DNA of 64,000 bases, from assembly GCF_040361275.1 (NCBI RefSeq), contig NZ_APNH01000006.1:1-64000 (forward strand). The letters run 5' to 3'. Origin of the DNA: Salinisphaera sp. T31B1 (lineage in GTDB: Bacteria; Pseudomonadota; Gammaproteobacteria; Nevskiales; Salinisphaeraceae). Positions 7,523 to 17,092 of this stretch are shown one piece after another (position 1 is the first letter of the stretch; every line of letters begins with the position of its first letter). The notes under the pieces were generated by a model. It saw only the letters and a list, made by a program, of their open reading frames with translations, ran no database searches and had not been told where the DNA came from. Made by a program: the position numbers and the translations under genes.

Positions 7523-9079
7523 TCAACCTGTAGCCGGTCGCTCTATACCCAGTTTGCGCATCCGGTATTGCAGCGTCGTGCGTTTCATGTCTAGACGCGC
7601 GGCGGCGCCTTGCGGGCCACCGACTGTCCAGTTACAGGCTTGCAACGCAGCCACGATATGGTCGTGTTCCACGTCTTTCAGAGCTCTGTTCTTGCGCCCA
7701 TCTGTCGGTGATTCGGGCGGGTGTTCTGGCCTGGAAGGTAGCGGGCCGAGTTCGGTCAGCGGTGCGTTGAGCTGCGTCCCCGACGACAGGATCACGCTGC
7801 GCTCGATGAAATTCTCCAGCTCACGAATATTGCCGGGCCAGGCGTAGGCACACAGAGCGCGCATGGTCACGGCGGTAATCTGCTCGACGGGTTTGTCGAA
7901 TTTGCGGGCGTAGATACGGGTGAAATGCTCGACCAGCGCCGGGATATCGTCTTTGCGCTCACGCAGCGCCGGCACCCGGATCGGGAACACATTGAGCCGA
8001 TAGTACAGGTCCTCGCGAAAGGCGCGCTCAGCCACCATCCGCGCCAGATCCCGATTGGAGGCGGCCACCAGCCGGACATCCACGCGCTGGGTGCGGGTAC
8101 TGCCCAGGCGCTCGAACTCGCCTTCCTGGAGCACGCGCAGCAACTTGGCCTGGAGTTCCAACGGGATATCGCCGACCTCGTCCAGAAACAGCGTGCCGCC
8201 ATCGGCGAGCTCGAAGCGGCCCACCCGCTGGGCCACCGCGCCGGTGAACGCGCCTTTTTCGTGGCCGAACAGTTCGGCTTCCAGCAACCCGGTCGGGATC
8301 GCCGCGCAGTTGAGTTTGACGAAGGCCTCGTCGTCGCGGCCGCTGCCGGCATGTACCGCGCGCGCGACGAGTTCCTTGCCGGTGCCGGTCTCGCCTTCGA
8401 TCAGCACACACGCGGACGTCGGCGCGACCTGCTCGACATGGGCGAGCACGCCGGCGAGCGCCGTACTCTCACCGATAATATCGCCGTGGCGCCTTTCGTC
8501 GTCGAGTTGCTCACGCAGGTAGATGTTGCGGGCGACCAGCGTATCGCGGCGGCGCTCGCTGTCCTCGGCGCGCTTTCGCGCCGCAAGCACCTCGGCGTGT
8601 TGCAGTTCGACTGCGGCCTGATTGGTCGCGACCCGCAGCAGTAGTCGCTCGGTGTCGTCGGGGAAATCCGTATTGCGCGAGGCCACGACAAGACGCGTCG
8701 CATGACCCAGCGGCAGCCGTGCCAGCGCCAGATCGCCTTCGTCCAACGGATGCGCGATAATCGCCTGGGTTTGCGTAGACTCGCCGGTCAACCAGACGTC
8801 GAGTCCTTCGGCCAGCCGCGCCGCCTGACGGCGATAACGCCTGGCCGTCGCGAGACGATAGACATCGACCGGCTTGGCCCCATCGGCCGGGGTAAGACGC
8901 GCGTAGGCCAACTCCAAAGGCATCAGGCGCATGAGCGCATCGAGCAATATGGCGAGCACGCGCTCGGGGCTTTGGTTTTGCCAAACCGAGGGCAGCGCGA
9001 GCACGCCGAGCAGGTCGCTGAGACAACTTTGCAGCCGTTGGACTTCGGTCGCGGATTCGTCGCCTCCGGATGCGGTCAC
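7523..9079 (-). CDS. Sigma-54-dependent transcriptional activator (GAF-like, AAA+, Fis HTH)
   Basis: The 518-residue protein has a GAF-like sensory region (about 30-170), a short coiled segment with AARKRAEDSERRR, then the AAA+ domain. Walker A (GETGTGKE), the sigma-54 contact loop GAFTGA, Walker B (GGTLFLDEVGD) and an R-finger region are all present. A Fis-type helix-turn-helix (GGPQGAAARLDMKRTTLQYRMRKLGI) closes it. The start is taken as GTG 9079, four bases after the stop of the MEDS gene; the frame is open further up inside that gene. The location suggests it activates the formaldehyde dehydrogenase promoter, with the MEDS protein as sensor. Confidence 0.88.
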   Translation of the reverse strand: MTASGGDESATEVQRLQSCLSDLLGVLALPSVWQNQSPERVLAILLDALMRLMPLELAYARLTPADGAKPVDVYRLATARRYRRQAARLAEGLDVWLTGESTQTQAIIAHPLDEGDLALARLPLGHATRLVVASRNTDFPDDTERLLLRVATNQAAVELQHAEVLAARKRAEDSERRRDTLVARNIYLREQLDDERRHGDIIGESTALAGVLAHVEQVAPTSACVLIEGETGTGKELVARAVHAGSGRDDEAFVKLNCAAIPTGLLEAELFGHEKGAFTGAVAQRVGRFELADGGTLFLDEVGDIPLELQAKLLRVLQEGEFERLGSTRTQRVDVRLVAASNRDLARMVAERAFREDLYYRLNVFPIRVPALRERKDDIPALVEHFTRIYARKFDKPVEQITAVTMRALCAYAWPGNIRELENFIERSVILSSGTQLNAPLTELGPLPSRPEHPPESPTDGRKNRALKDVEHDHIVAALQACNWTVGGPQGAAARLDMKRTTLQYRMRKLGIERPATG

Positions 9080-9083
9080 CGCC

Positions 9084-9707
9084 TTATCGAGCCCGCAACT
9101 CGGCGAGCATCTGCTCCGGCGGCACGAAAAACGGGTTTTCCTGCAGGGTCTCGCCGATGACCATGATCGGGTGGACACGCATGACATCGATTATCACGTC
9201 GGCGCGGAACTTGGCCAGATCGTAGACGCAAACCACAGGATTGCCCGGGTTGGGCTCGAGATTGAAACGGGTCTCGTATTCGAGCAGATCCTGCGTACCC
9301 GGATAATCCTCCAACGCCCAGTCCATGCGCGAGACCAGCCGCGTACGCGCATAACCCTCGTCACGCGCTTGCGTCATATGCGCCAGCATGGTTTCGAGTA
9401 CGCGCTGGTAATCGAACGTGCCATCGGCGAAATAGATCTCGTCCCAGGTGTGTAGATCGAGTTGGCCGCGCTCACGCGCCGCATCGACCGCGATATCCGC
9501 GTCGCGCAGATGCCCCAGATGATGATCGCAGCCCGCAGCACTTACGATATGAAACGCTTTCTCGCCGGCCTCGATACCCTCGCGGATGAACGGCGTCAAC
9601 ACACGGTAACCTTCGACATCGCTGTTAAAAAACGCGCACGCGTGCAACACGTCGCCCATCGGCGCGCCGGCGAGCGTGATCGGATTGCTGGGGGTCTGGA
9701 AGGTCAT
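9084..9707 (-). CDS. MEDS-domain (DcmR-like) sensor protein
   Basis: This roughly 207-residue protein fits the MEDS (methanogen/methylotroph DcmR sensory) domain: it has HACAFFNSDVEGYRVLTPFIREGIEAGEKAFHIV near the start, the DIAVDAARERGQL stretch, TRLVSRMDWALED and a CVYDLAKF segment before the end. MEDS domains are thought to sense small one-carbon or halogenated compounds. ATG 9707 is preferred; a TTG start at 9737 is possible. The downstream sigma-54 activator begins four bases after its stop, so they form a sensor-activator pair probably tuned to aldehydes. Confidence 0.82.
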   Translation of the reverse strand: MTFQTPSNPITLAGAPMGDVLHACAFFNSDVEGYRVLTPFIREGIEAGEKAFHIVSAAGCDHHLGHLRDADIAVDAARERGQLDLHTWDEIYFADGTFDYQRVLETMLAHMTQARDEGYARTRLVSRMDWALEDYPGTQDLLEYETRFNLEPNPGNPVVCVYDLAKFRADVIIDVMRVHPIMVIGETLQENPFFVPPEQMLAELRAR

Positions 9708-10009
9708 GCAAAGGCTAAAGAATTCTATGAAAATCAAGTAAACGCGAATGATCAGCGGCTGTCTAGCCGTTTTTCTCGGAGATAATCGGTTTCACCCAAC
9801 GTAATGGCCTGCGTCCGATTCCGCTTCGGAACGGATGAATAGCGCGTTACAGCATACTGCGAGCGTCTTTCTTGGCGCGGATCGAAGCGAGACCGGCCGT
9901 CAACCGGGGTACGAATCGGCGTGCCAATCGATACCTTCGAGAACAAGCGCCACCCGGTTTTGCGCCGAGTCTGGGCCGGTTACGTGGCGGATCGTCTTGT
10001 CGGTCGGGT
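9708..10009. other. Intergenic region between MEDS and NhaA genes
   Basis: No convincing gene is seen. A small hairpin CGGCT-GTCT-AGCCG followed by five Ts lies near 9763-9781, oriented to stop plus-strand transcription, which does not match the minus-strand genes on either side. The promoter for the MEDS/activator pair must lie here but is not obvious. Confidence 0.4.
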
Positions 10010-11836
10010 TCAAGCCGACGGCGAGGGCGCGCCGCGCAACAGCCACCAGCCGAGACCGGCTGCGAGCACGCAGGCGACCATGACGCTGACCTTGGCCAGC
10101 GCCAGCGGGCCGGAATCGGCGAACGCCGCGTCGGCGATAAAAATCGACATCGTAAAACCAATGCCGCACAGGGCGCCCGCACCCGCGACCTGGCGCCAGC
10201 TGAATTCAGTGGGTTGATCCGCCAGCCCCGCGCGCACCGCCAGCCAGGTCGCCAGCGTAATGCCCAACGGCTTGCCGATCACCAGGCCCACGATCACACC
10301 CAGGCTGACCGGCCGTAAAAAATCGAGGGTGCTCGGCGCCACCGCGATACCGGCGTTGGCGAGCGCGAACAGCGGTAGTATCAGATAGGAAGACCAGGGC
10401 CGCAGATCGCGTTCGAGCCGCTGGGCCGGTGAAAGCAGCCGCCGGACCAGGCTTTCCAGCGCGCGCACCGTGGCTTGGTAGCGGCTTTGATCGTTGCTCG
10501 CCACCGGCGGCGCTTGCAGACTATCAAACAACGCCGTGCTCTGGCTGTGCAGGCCCGGCATATTCGGCGGGCTGCGGGTGGGAATGGCCACCGCCAGCAA
10601 TACCCCGGCCAGCGTGGTATGTAAGCCCGAATAATACACCGCCGACCATAGCGCGATGCCGGCCAGGGCATAGGGCAGCGGCCTATAGACCCGGGCGCGG
10701 TTGAGCGCCAGCGCCGCGGCAAAACACAGCGCCGCTAACACCAGCCCCGCCACCGCGATGTCGGTGGTATAAAACAACGCCAGCACCAGAATGGCCCCGA
10801 CATCATCGGCGATTGCCAGCGCAGCGACGAACACCTTCAGCGCCAGCGGTACGCGCGAGCCCAGCATTGCCATGATACCGAGGGCGAAGGCGGTATCGGT
10901 CGCCATGGGCACGCCCCAACCCATGGCCTGTGCGCCGCCCCAGTTGAACAACGAATACAAAACGACCGGCGCGAGCATGCCGCCCGCCGCGGCCGCCAAA
11001 GGAAGCGCCGCGCGGCGCGGTTCACTCATTTGCCCGACCGTGATCTCGCGCTTGATCTCCAGCGTAACGACGAAGAAGAAAAGCACGATCAGGCCGTCGT
11101 TGATCCATTGATGCAACGACAGCGGCAGCGCGAACCGTCCCAGACGCACGGCCAGCTCGGTATTCCAGAGCGCGGTGTAGCTGGCCGCCCACGGCGAGTT
11201 GGCCCACACCAGCGCCACCACGGCGCCCAGCAGCATCAAAAAGCCTGCTGAGGCTGATAGACCAGCGAAATCCTCGGCAAACTGCCGGACCCGTCCGCCC
11301 AGCGGCCGGCGCATCGTATCCAGCACCGACTCGTCGTCCCAGGGGCCGTCATAACGACGCCCGTCGATGAAAAACGTCGGCGTGACGTGGACGCCGCTGG
11401 CCTGCGCGTGATCCAGATCGGCGCGCACCCGCGGTGCGTGGATCTGGTCGTCGAGCTCGCGCGCGAAGCGTTGCTGATCCAGTCCCAGCGTGGCGGCGGC
11501 GTCGACAAGGCTGTCGCGGTCGAGCGCGTCCTGATGCGCGAACATATAGTCGTGCATATCCCAGAACCGGCCTTGGGCGGCGGCCGCTTCGGCGGCTTCG
11601 GCGGCGCGCTGGGCGTCGGGGTGCAGCCGGGTATTGGGCAGGTGCCGAAAAACATAGCGGACCTGGCCAGGCAGATGTTGCTCGCGTATCCGCCGGATGC
11701 CTGCGTGCGCCCGCTGGCAATAGCCGCACTGGTAATCGCCGTACTCCAGCAGGGTTACGCCGGGGTCATCCGGCCCGTCCATATGGTCGCGTGCGGGATC
11801 CACCGGCGGGCTTAGCTGGCTCGGCTGTTCGGGCAT
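10010..11836 (-). CDS. nhaA: NhaA Na+/H+ antiporter with N-terminal thioredoxin-like domain
   Basis: The 608-residue fusion begins with a DsbA-like domain (residues 20-175; CGYC at 37-40; VTPTFFIDG cis-proline loop). A complete NhaA antiporter follows from about residue 185. Signature residues of NhaA are present: ATDTAFALG, the paired aspartates in ALAIADDVGAI that carry sodium and protons, and a lysine in GLVIGKPLGI. NhaA exports Na+ in exchange for protons, which suits a saline habitat. ATG 11836 is chosen since upstream residues do not fit the domain. The redox domain may regulate transport; its paralogue at 3912-4439 is free-standing. Confidence 0.9.
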   Translation of the reverse strand: MPEQPSQLSPPVDPARDHMDGPDDPGVTLLEYGDYQCGYCQRAHAGIRRIREQHLPGQVRYVFRHLPNTRLHPDAQRAAEAAEAAAAQGRFWDMHDYMFAHQDALDRDSLVDAAATLGLDQQRFARELDDQIHAPRVRADLDHAQASGVHVTPTFFIDGRRYDGPWDDESVLDTMRRPLGGRVRQFAEDFAGLSASAGFLMLLGAVVALVWANSPWAASYTALWNTELAVRLGRFALPLSLHQWINDGLIVLFFFVVTLEIKREITVGQMSEPRRAALPLAAAAGGMLAPVVLYSLFNWGGAQAMGWGVPMATDTAFALGIMAMLGSRVPLALKVFVAALAIADDVGAILVLALFYTTDIAVAGLVLAALCFAAALALNRARVYRPLPYALAGIALWSAVYYSGLHTTLAGVLLAVAIPTRSPPNMPGLHSQSTALFDSLQAPPVASNDQSRYQATVRALESLVRRLLSPAQRLERDLRPWSSYLILPLFALANAGIAVAPSTLDFLRPVSLGVIVGLVIGKPLGITLATWLAVRAGLADQPTEFSWRQVAGAGALCGIGFTMSIFIADAAFADSGPLALAKVSVMVACVLAAGLGWWLLRGAPSPSA

Positions 11837-12113
11837 ATAACGAAGCGTACCGGACCCCAGCCAAAGACGCACACAAAAGCCACCGACAGACCATGGCTTT
11901 CGCATAATAATCACGCGCCCTGATGTCATGTGTCTGATCATCAAGCAATCGTGTCCTTATCCGGAACGCCGTTTTCGTAAGGTTAAAAGCGCCGCAACCG
12001 GTTGAGCTTCGTTCGGCCGACGGCGCCGTCGCGCTCTAGCCTTCGGTGCCACTGATAACCGCACACACGCAGATCAACAGCATCTTTTTCAATCGATAGC
12101 GTCGGTTTTCTCG

Positions 12114-12448
12114 ATGCGAATCGTCGATACGGCCAGGCTCTACAACACGGTCACCGTGCTGACCCTGAGCGTCGCCGTCGTGGTTTATTACGTGTGCCTT
12201 TTGGGTTTGTTCATTCTCGCCGTATCCATCATTGTGCCCTCCAGCTTGCTGGAAGCGCGGTTGGGACATCCGATCGGGCTAAGCAATTACATCGTGCTGG
12301 CTTGGCTGGCCACTTCGGTGGCGACTATCGCGGGGGGGCGATTGGCGCGGGCCTCGAAGACGAGGATACCGTACGCAACGCCACCTACGGGTACCGGCAG
12401 AGGCAGCGTATTCAAGCGGTAAACGAACCGACCGAATCGAATTATTAG
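12114..12448 (+). pseudogene. Small two-helix membrane protein gene, frameshifted at a G-run
   Basis: The frame from ATG 12114 encodes two hydrophobic helices (around residues 18-42 and 58-75). After a run of seven Gs (12332-12338) it continues as low-quality sequence. One extra G would restore AIGAGLEDEDTVRNATYGYRQRQRIQAVNEP, a typical acidic/basic tail, ending at the stop near 12448. The reading frame is therefore broken by a homopolymer indel, either real, phase-variable or a sequencing error. I do not recognise the family. Confidence 0.55.
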
Positions 12449-12640
12449 CCGCGCCAAAATCGAACTTGCGAAAGTCAAAAAGGGCTCTGTCGTCTTTGAG
12501 TGTTGATAAAGGCATAAGTGGGTGATCGCGTTATTCAAGTTCCGTTCGACAACCATTGCCACACGGGCCATCAACAGCTAACAGTGACATAGCCTTAAAA
12601 AGTCGTCTATTGCAGCAGGACTTAAATCTACGAGCCCTAA

Positions 12641-12678
12641 GGGGTAGATTCAACACTCGTGTCACAAGCCGTCATTTG
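12641..12678 (+). repeat. Tn3-family left terminal inverted repeat
   Basis: It starts GGGGTAGATTCAACACTCGT and pairs with the reverse complement of 16472-16509. The central GTCGTGTCAC-like block is the best conserved part. The bases just outside are CCTAA. Confidence 0.85.
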
Positions 12679-12923
12679 GACGACCTTATCGGGTCTGTGA
12701 CGTGAGCGGCTGGCAGCAGTTTTGCTGAAGTTGAATCGGCGGGCATGGAACCAAGCCATATACCGAATTGGGTTACACCAGGTGCTGCTGTCGGAAAACA
12801 TCTGTTTGTCGACAGGCCAGCATTGGCCGCGGAAATCACCTCGTCGATGCCCTGAAAAATGTACGGAAAACTCTGTCGCCATGAGCCACTATGCAGAAAC
12901 CGCCTTTTGAGGGTTTTTCGTTT

Positions 12924-13514
12924 ATGTTGATCGGCTACATGCGCGTCTCGTCTGATTCGGATCGCCAGACCACGGACCTGCAACGCGACGCCTTGCTGAC
13001 GGCCGGCGTTGATTCCCGGCATCTGTTCGAAGACCACGCGTCCGGCGCCCAGGATAATCGGCCCGGTTTGGCTCAGGCGCTGGACTACGCCTGCGCTGGC
13101 GACGTGTTCGTGGTGTGGAAGCTGGACCGGCTCGGCCGCTCGCTGTCGCACTTGCTCGCCATCGTGAATGCATTGAAAGACAAGCAGGTGGCGTTCCGCT
13201 CGCTGACCGAAGGCATGGACACCACGACGCCCTCGGGCGAATTGTTATTCCACTTCTTCGGAGCGCTCGCCCAATACGAGCGGGCTTTGATCCAGGAACG
13301 CGTTGTCGCCGGACTGGCCGCCGCCAAGCGCCGTGGGCGAATCGGCGGCCGGCCGCCGACGATCGTCGGCGAGAAACTGGACGCGATCATTGGTGCACTC
13401 AACGACTGCATGTCGAAAGCGGCCGTGTGCCGCAACTTCGGCGTGAAACGCACCACCTTGATTGACACGCTCGCGCACATCGGCTGGCCGGAATCACACC
13501 AGCCGGAAACATAA
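12924..13514 (+). CDS. tnpR: Tn3-family resolvase (serine recombinase)
   Basis: The 196-residue protein starts [10 protein letters not shown], with the catalytic serine in the YMRVSS motif. It has the resolvase core ([28 protein letters not shown]) and a C-terminal helix-turn-helix ([19 protein letters not shown]). It resolves cointegrates at res, expected in the 245 bp upstream. The frame opens earlier at 12891, but ATG 12924 fits the family. Stop and tnpA start are four bases apart, so they are co-transcribed. Unlike tnpA, the gene is intact. Confidence 0.92.
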   Translation: MLIGYMRVSSDSDRQTTDLQRDALLTAGVDSRHLFEDHASGAQDNRPGLAQALDYACAGDVFVVWKLDRLGRSLSHLLAIVNALKDKQVAFRSLTEGMDTTTPSGELLFHFFGALAQYERALIQERVVAGLAAAKRRGRIGGRPPTIVGEKLDAIIGALNDCMSKAAVCRNFGVKRTTLIDTLAHIGWPESHQPET

Positions 13515-13518
13515 CCGG

Positions 13519-16469
13519 ATGCTGAAGGCGGGCAGCAGCACCGAAGATCTTTGGGCGCTGACATCAGCGGAATACGCGCTGATGATGACCAAGAACCGTG
13601 CTAACCGGCTAGGCTTCGCAATTTTGTTGGCGTTCTTCCGCGAGCGGGGCCGCTTCCCACGTGAAGAAGCGGAGGTGGAGCCACATGCGGTTAATGCGCT
13701 GATTCGGCGATTCGGTTTACCGTCGCCGAAGACTGCCAAGACGTTGCCCACTGGGCGCACGGCCGAACGCTTGCGTGCCGAAATCCGGACCCGGTTCGGT
13801 TTTCGCGAAGCCACGGTCGCTGACGCCGAGATGTTGACCGCTTGGCTGCGCGATCACGTCGCGGCAGAAGTGGGTAGCGAAATCGAGCCGTTGATCGAGC
13901 GTCTGGAGACACGTTGCCGCGAGTTGGCCATCGAACCGCCCACAGCCGACCGTGCAGGGCGCATTGTCCGCACCGCGCTACGCGCCCACGAAGAGCGCTT
14001 TCACGCGAGCGTGTATGAGCGGCTGTCGTCGGAGACGCGAGAACGGCTGGATGCCTTACTGCGTCCGGACAAGGCGGGTAGCGATAACGCGCGGGAGGAC
14101 ACGGGAGGCAGCGCGCCGGCCGTCCTGCTGAAGCTGCGCGGTAGCCCCGGCCGGCCCAGCCTGGCCAGCATGCAGGACGAACTGGCCAAGCTGGAACTCA
14201 TCCGACAGGTGGCGCTACCCGCCGACCTGTTTGACCGCACGCCGCCCCGCGAGTTGGAACACTGTCGGTGGCCTGTGTCGGTCGAAGCACCGCACGAGCT
14301 CCGCCGGCATCCCGACGCGGCACGCCTGACCTGGCTGGCTGCCTTCGTGTATTTGCGCGCTCGTAGCCTGACCGACGATCTGGTGGACTTGCTAATCGAA
14401 ACGATCCACCGAATCGGTGCGCGCGCTGAGCGCAAGGTTGAGCGCGAGCTGCTGGACGACCTCAAGCGGGTTACCGGCAAGCAGAACCTGCTATTTGAAC
14501 TGGCCGATGCCTCGTTGGCCCAGCCCGACGGCATGGTACGCGACGTGGTGTTTCCCGTGGTGGGCGAACAGAAACTGCGTGATCTGGTCAAGGAGTGGAA
14601 AGCCACCGGTCCGACCTATCGGGTCACGTTGCGCACCGTGATTCGCAACTCGTACCGAGGACATTACCGCCGTATGGTGCCCCAACTACTGGCCGCTTTG
14701 GAGTTTCGTTCCAACAACGACCGTCACCGGCCGGTCATGCAGGCGCTTGAACTGGTGAAACGCTTCGCGGATACCAAGGTGCATACCTTTCCGCCGGACG
14801 AAGTGGTGCCACTCGATGGTGTGGTGCGCGGGCTCTGGCGTGATGCCGTGTTGGAGACCGATGCCGCCGGCCTCGAACGGGTCAACCGGATCACATACGA
14901 AATAGCCGTACTGGAGGCGTTGCGCGAACAACTGCGATGCAAGGAAATCTGGGTGGTCGGCGCGAATCGCTACCGCAGCCCTGACGAGGACTTGCCGGCC
15001 GATTTCGACCAAAATCGGGACGCCCACTACCAGGCACTCAATCTCCCGCTCGACCCGGAGCGCTTCATCACCGATCTACAGGCCGAGATGCGCGACGCGT
15101 TGCGCATTCTCGACAACGGACTGAAGAGCAACCGTTTCGTTCGCCTGAGCAGTAAGGGCGGCGGCTGGATCACCCTGACGCCGCTCGATGCGCAGCCCGA
15201 ACCGGCCAGCCTGTCGGCGCTCAAGGCCGAACTTAACGCCATCTGGCCGATGACCAGCCTGCTCGATATGGTCAAGGAAGCCGATCTGCGGCTGGGGTTC
15301 ACTGAGGCTCTGAAAAGCCCGACGGCCTACGAAGCAATGGATCGCGGCGTATTACAACCCCGTTTGCTGCGGTGCCTCCACGGCATCGGTACCAATGCCG
15401 GCTTGCAACGCATGGCGAGCCAAGGCTCGGGCACGACAGCCAAGGATCTGGCCTATGTTCGCCGCCGCTACATCAGCGTCGATGCGCTACGCCGCGCTGT
15501 GGCCATTGTTGCCGACCGGACGCTGCGCGCCCGCAACCCGCTCGTCTGGGGTAGCGGCACCACCGCGTGTGCCGGCGACTCCAAGCATTTCGGGGCTTGG
15601 GATCAGAACCTTACGACGCAATGGCACGCCCGCTACGGCGGACGCGGCATTATGATCTATTGGCACGTCGAGCGTAATTCGCTGTGCATCCATCCCAGCT
15701 CAAGTCGCCCTCATCGTCCGAGGTGGCATCGATGATCGAGGGCGTGATCCATCACTGCACCGAGATGGAAGTGGATCGACAATACGTCGATTCGCACGGC
15801 CAGAGCACGGTGGCCTTTGCCATGTGTCGGCTGCTCGGTTTTCAGTTGTTGCCACGACTGAAAGCAATTCATTCGCAGAAGCTGTATCGGCCGGAAACTG
15901 GTAAAGCCGAGGCCTATGCGAATCTGCAACAGATACTGACGCGCCCGATCAACTGGGCACTCGTGCGCCAGCAGTATGACTAGATGATCAAATATGCCAC
16001 GGCGCTACGCTTGGGGACGGCCGAAACCGAAGCGATTATGCGCCGCTTCACCAAGAAGAACGTCCAGCACCCAACTTATAAGGCGTTCGCTGAACTCGGC
16101 AAAGCGGTCAAAACGATCTTTCTGTGCCGCTATCTGCACTCTGAATCGCTGCGTCGCGAGATTAACGAGGGGCTGAACGTGGTCGAACAATGGAACGGCG
16201 CCACGGACTTTGTGTTCTTCGCACGTCGCGGCGACATGGCCAGCAATCGCCGTGAAGATCACGAGGTCAGCATGCTCGCACTTCATCTGGTGCAAAACTG
16301 CATGGTCTATGTCAACACACTGATGATTCAGAAAGTGCTGGCCCAACCGCAGTGGCAAGGGCGGCTGACGCCGCGCGATTACGCCGCTTTAACGCCCTTG
16401 ATATGGGAACACGTTAACCCCTACGGCCGGTTCGAACTCGATATGGATGACAGACTGGTGTTGCTTTGA
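13519..16469 (+). pseudogene. tnpA: Tn3-family transposase, disabled by frameshift and amber codon
   Basis: Read through its breaks, the gene encodes about 983 residues, the normal Tn3 transposase length, starting [16 protein letters not shown]. The first frame carries the DNA-binding part and the first catalytic aspartate region ([14 protein letters not shown]). Near 15690 one base is missing (family SQLKS motif changes frame). After VRQQYD the codon TAG at 15981-15983 replaces what is normally Gln, followed by [11 protein letters not shown] and the final acidic-residue region ([28 protein letters not shown]). Two independent lesions make it inactive. Confidence 0.9.
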
Positions 16470-16471
16470 TT

Positions 16472-16509
16472 CAGATGGCGGCCGGTGACACGACTGTTGG
16501 GTTTACCCC
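16472..16509 (-). repeat. Tn3-family right terminal inverted repeat
   Basis: On the minus strand it reads GGGGTAAACCCAACAGTCGT and onwards, matching the left end at 30 of 38 positions. It starts just after the tnpA stop codon. The outer flank (ACCAC) does not repeat the left flank. Confidence 0.85.
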
Positions 16510-16787
16510 ACCACGTGAATGTCGAGACCGCAGATATTTGCGTTGAGCGCGTGCGTATTCGTGTCGCATTGGGCGGTCACGACGTGCCCGAAGAGAAGAT
16601 TCGACAACGCTACGAGCGAAATCAGCGTTATATCGCTGACGCCGCACGCCTGTGCGACGTGGCTTTGATCTACGACAGCTCCAAAACATTCCAACCACAG
16701 CGTTGGGTTCTCACGCTTCGCGACGGTGCTGTCGATGCAGTCGGCTCGGATCTACCTTCGTGGGTTCAGCGAATCTACGAGGTTTGA
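16510..16787 (+). pseudogene. Zeta-toxin/UNAG-kinase family ATPase, C-terminal remnant
   Basis: Immediately outside the transposon right end an open frame encodes about 92 residues: VETADICVERVRIRVALGGHDVPEEKIRQRYERN-type sequence with DVALIYDSS. This matches the C-terminal half of zeta-like kinases, with the GGHDVP substrate loop. The Walker A half is missing, so the protein is not active. A GTG inside the transposon repeat is in frame and could allow a short chimeric peptide. The truncation at the repeat marks the old insertion or deletion boundary. Confidence 0.7.
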
Positions 16788-17092
16788 GCCAGCACGATGG
16801 GGCCAACCAAAGGCGTGAGTGACAACTTGGCCAGTAAAGTCAGGCTGCGGGATACTCGGCGTTATGATGCAAACGAGCACGCTCAGGGGCGTAAATGTCG
16901 AAAGGCAGTTAGCGGCCAGAAGCGGCCGCCGTGATAATCAATTCGGGTAGTTTCCTATGACGCTGGAAACTCTAGATGGGTGCGTTGCTTGATAGCCGCG
17001 CATGGTCGAGGTGCCGCGGGGGTTGCCCCAGCTTCGAAAGCGGGCAAAGCCTGTAGTCGCAGAACCAATCGACAACTACAGGCATGTTCTTA
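16788..17092. other. Intergenic region with a copy of a dispersed CCGCTTCTGGCC motif
   Basis: No gene is seen. Positions 16912-16927 (GCGGCCAGAAGCGGCC) resemble, on the minus strand, the CCGCTTTTGGCC and CCGCTTTGGGTC motifs at 26677-26694, 25903-25919 and 39067-39083. The rest holds the end of the flavohemoprotein transcript and no strong terminator. Confidence 0.4.

Larger units (their letters stand above)
12641..16509 (+). mobile_element. Tn3-family transposon, minimal (tnpR, defective tnpA)
   Basis: Both ends carry 38-bp terminal inverted repeats starting GGGGTA that agree at 30 of 38 positions. Inside are only a serine resolvase and a Tn3-type transposase on the plus strand. About 245 bp between the left repeat and the resolvase should contain the res site. 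No passenger gene is seen. The flanking five bases differ (CCTAA left, ACCAC right), so there is no target duplication, suggesting later recombination or deletion at one end. Since tnpA carries a frameshift and a stop, the element cannot move on its own. Confidence 0.88.

Noticed and set aside
6723-7847. A 374-codon plus-strand open frame and a 240-codon minus-strand frame over the same area
   Set aside because: Composition is not protein-like, the stretch is built of inverted repeats, and the plus frame runs antisense into the sigma-54 activator gene.
9763-9781. Hairpin with T-run pointing to the right
   Set aside because: It is on the wrong strand to end either neighbouring gene and the stem is only five pairs.
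12479-12600. GGGCTCTGTCGTCTTTGAGTG, similar to the end of some ISL3-like insertion sequences
   Set aside because: No transposase or second end is present and the match is from memory only, so it is not called.
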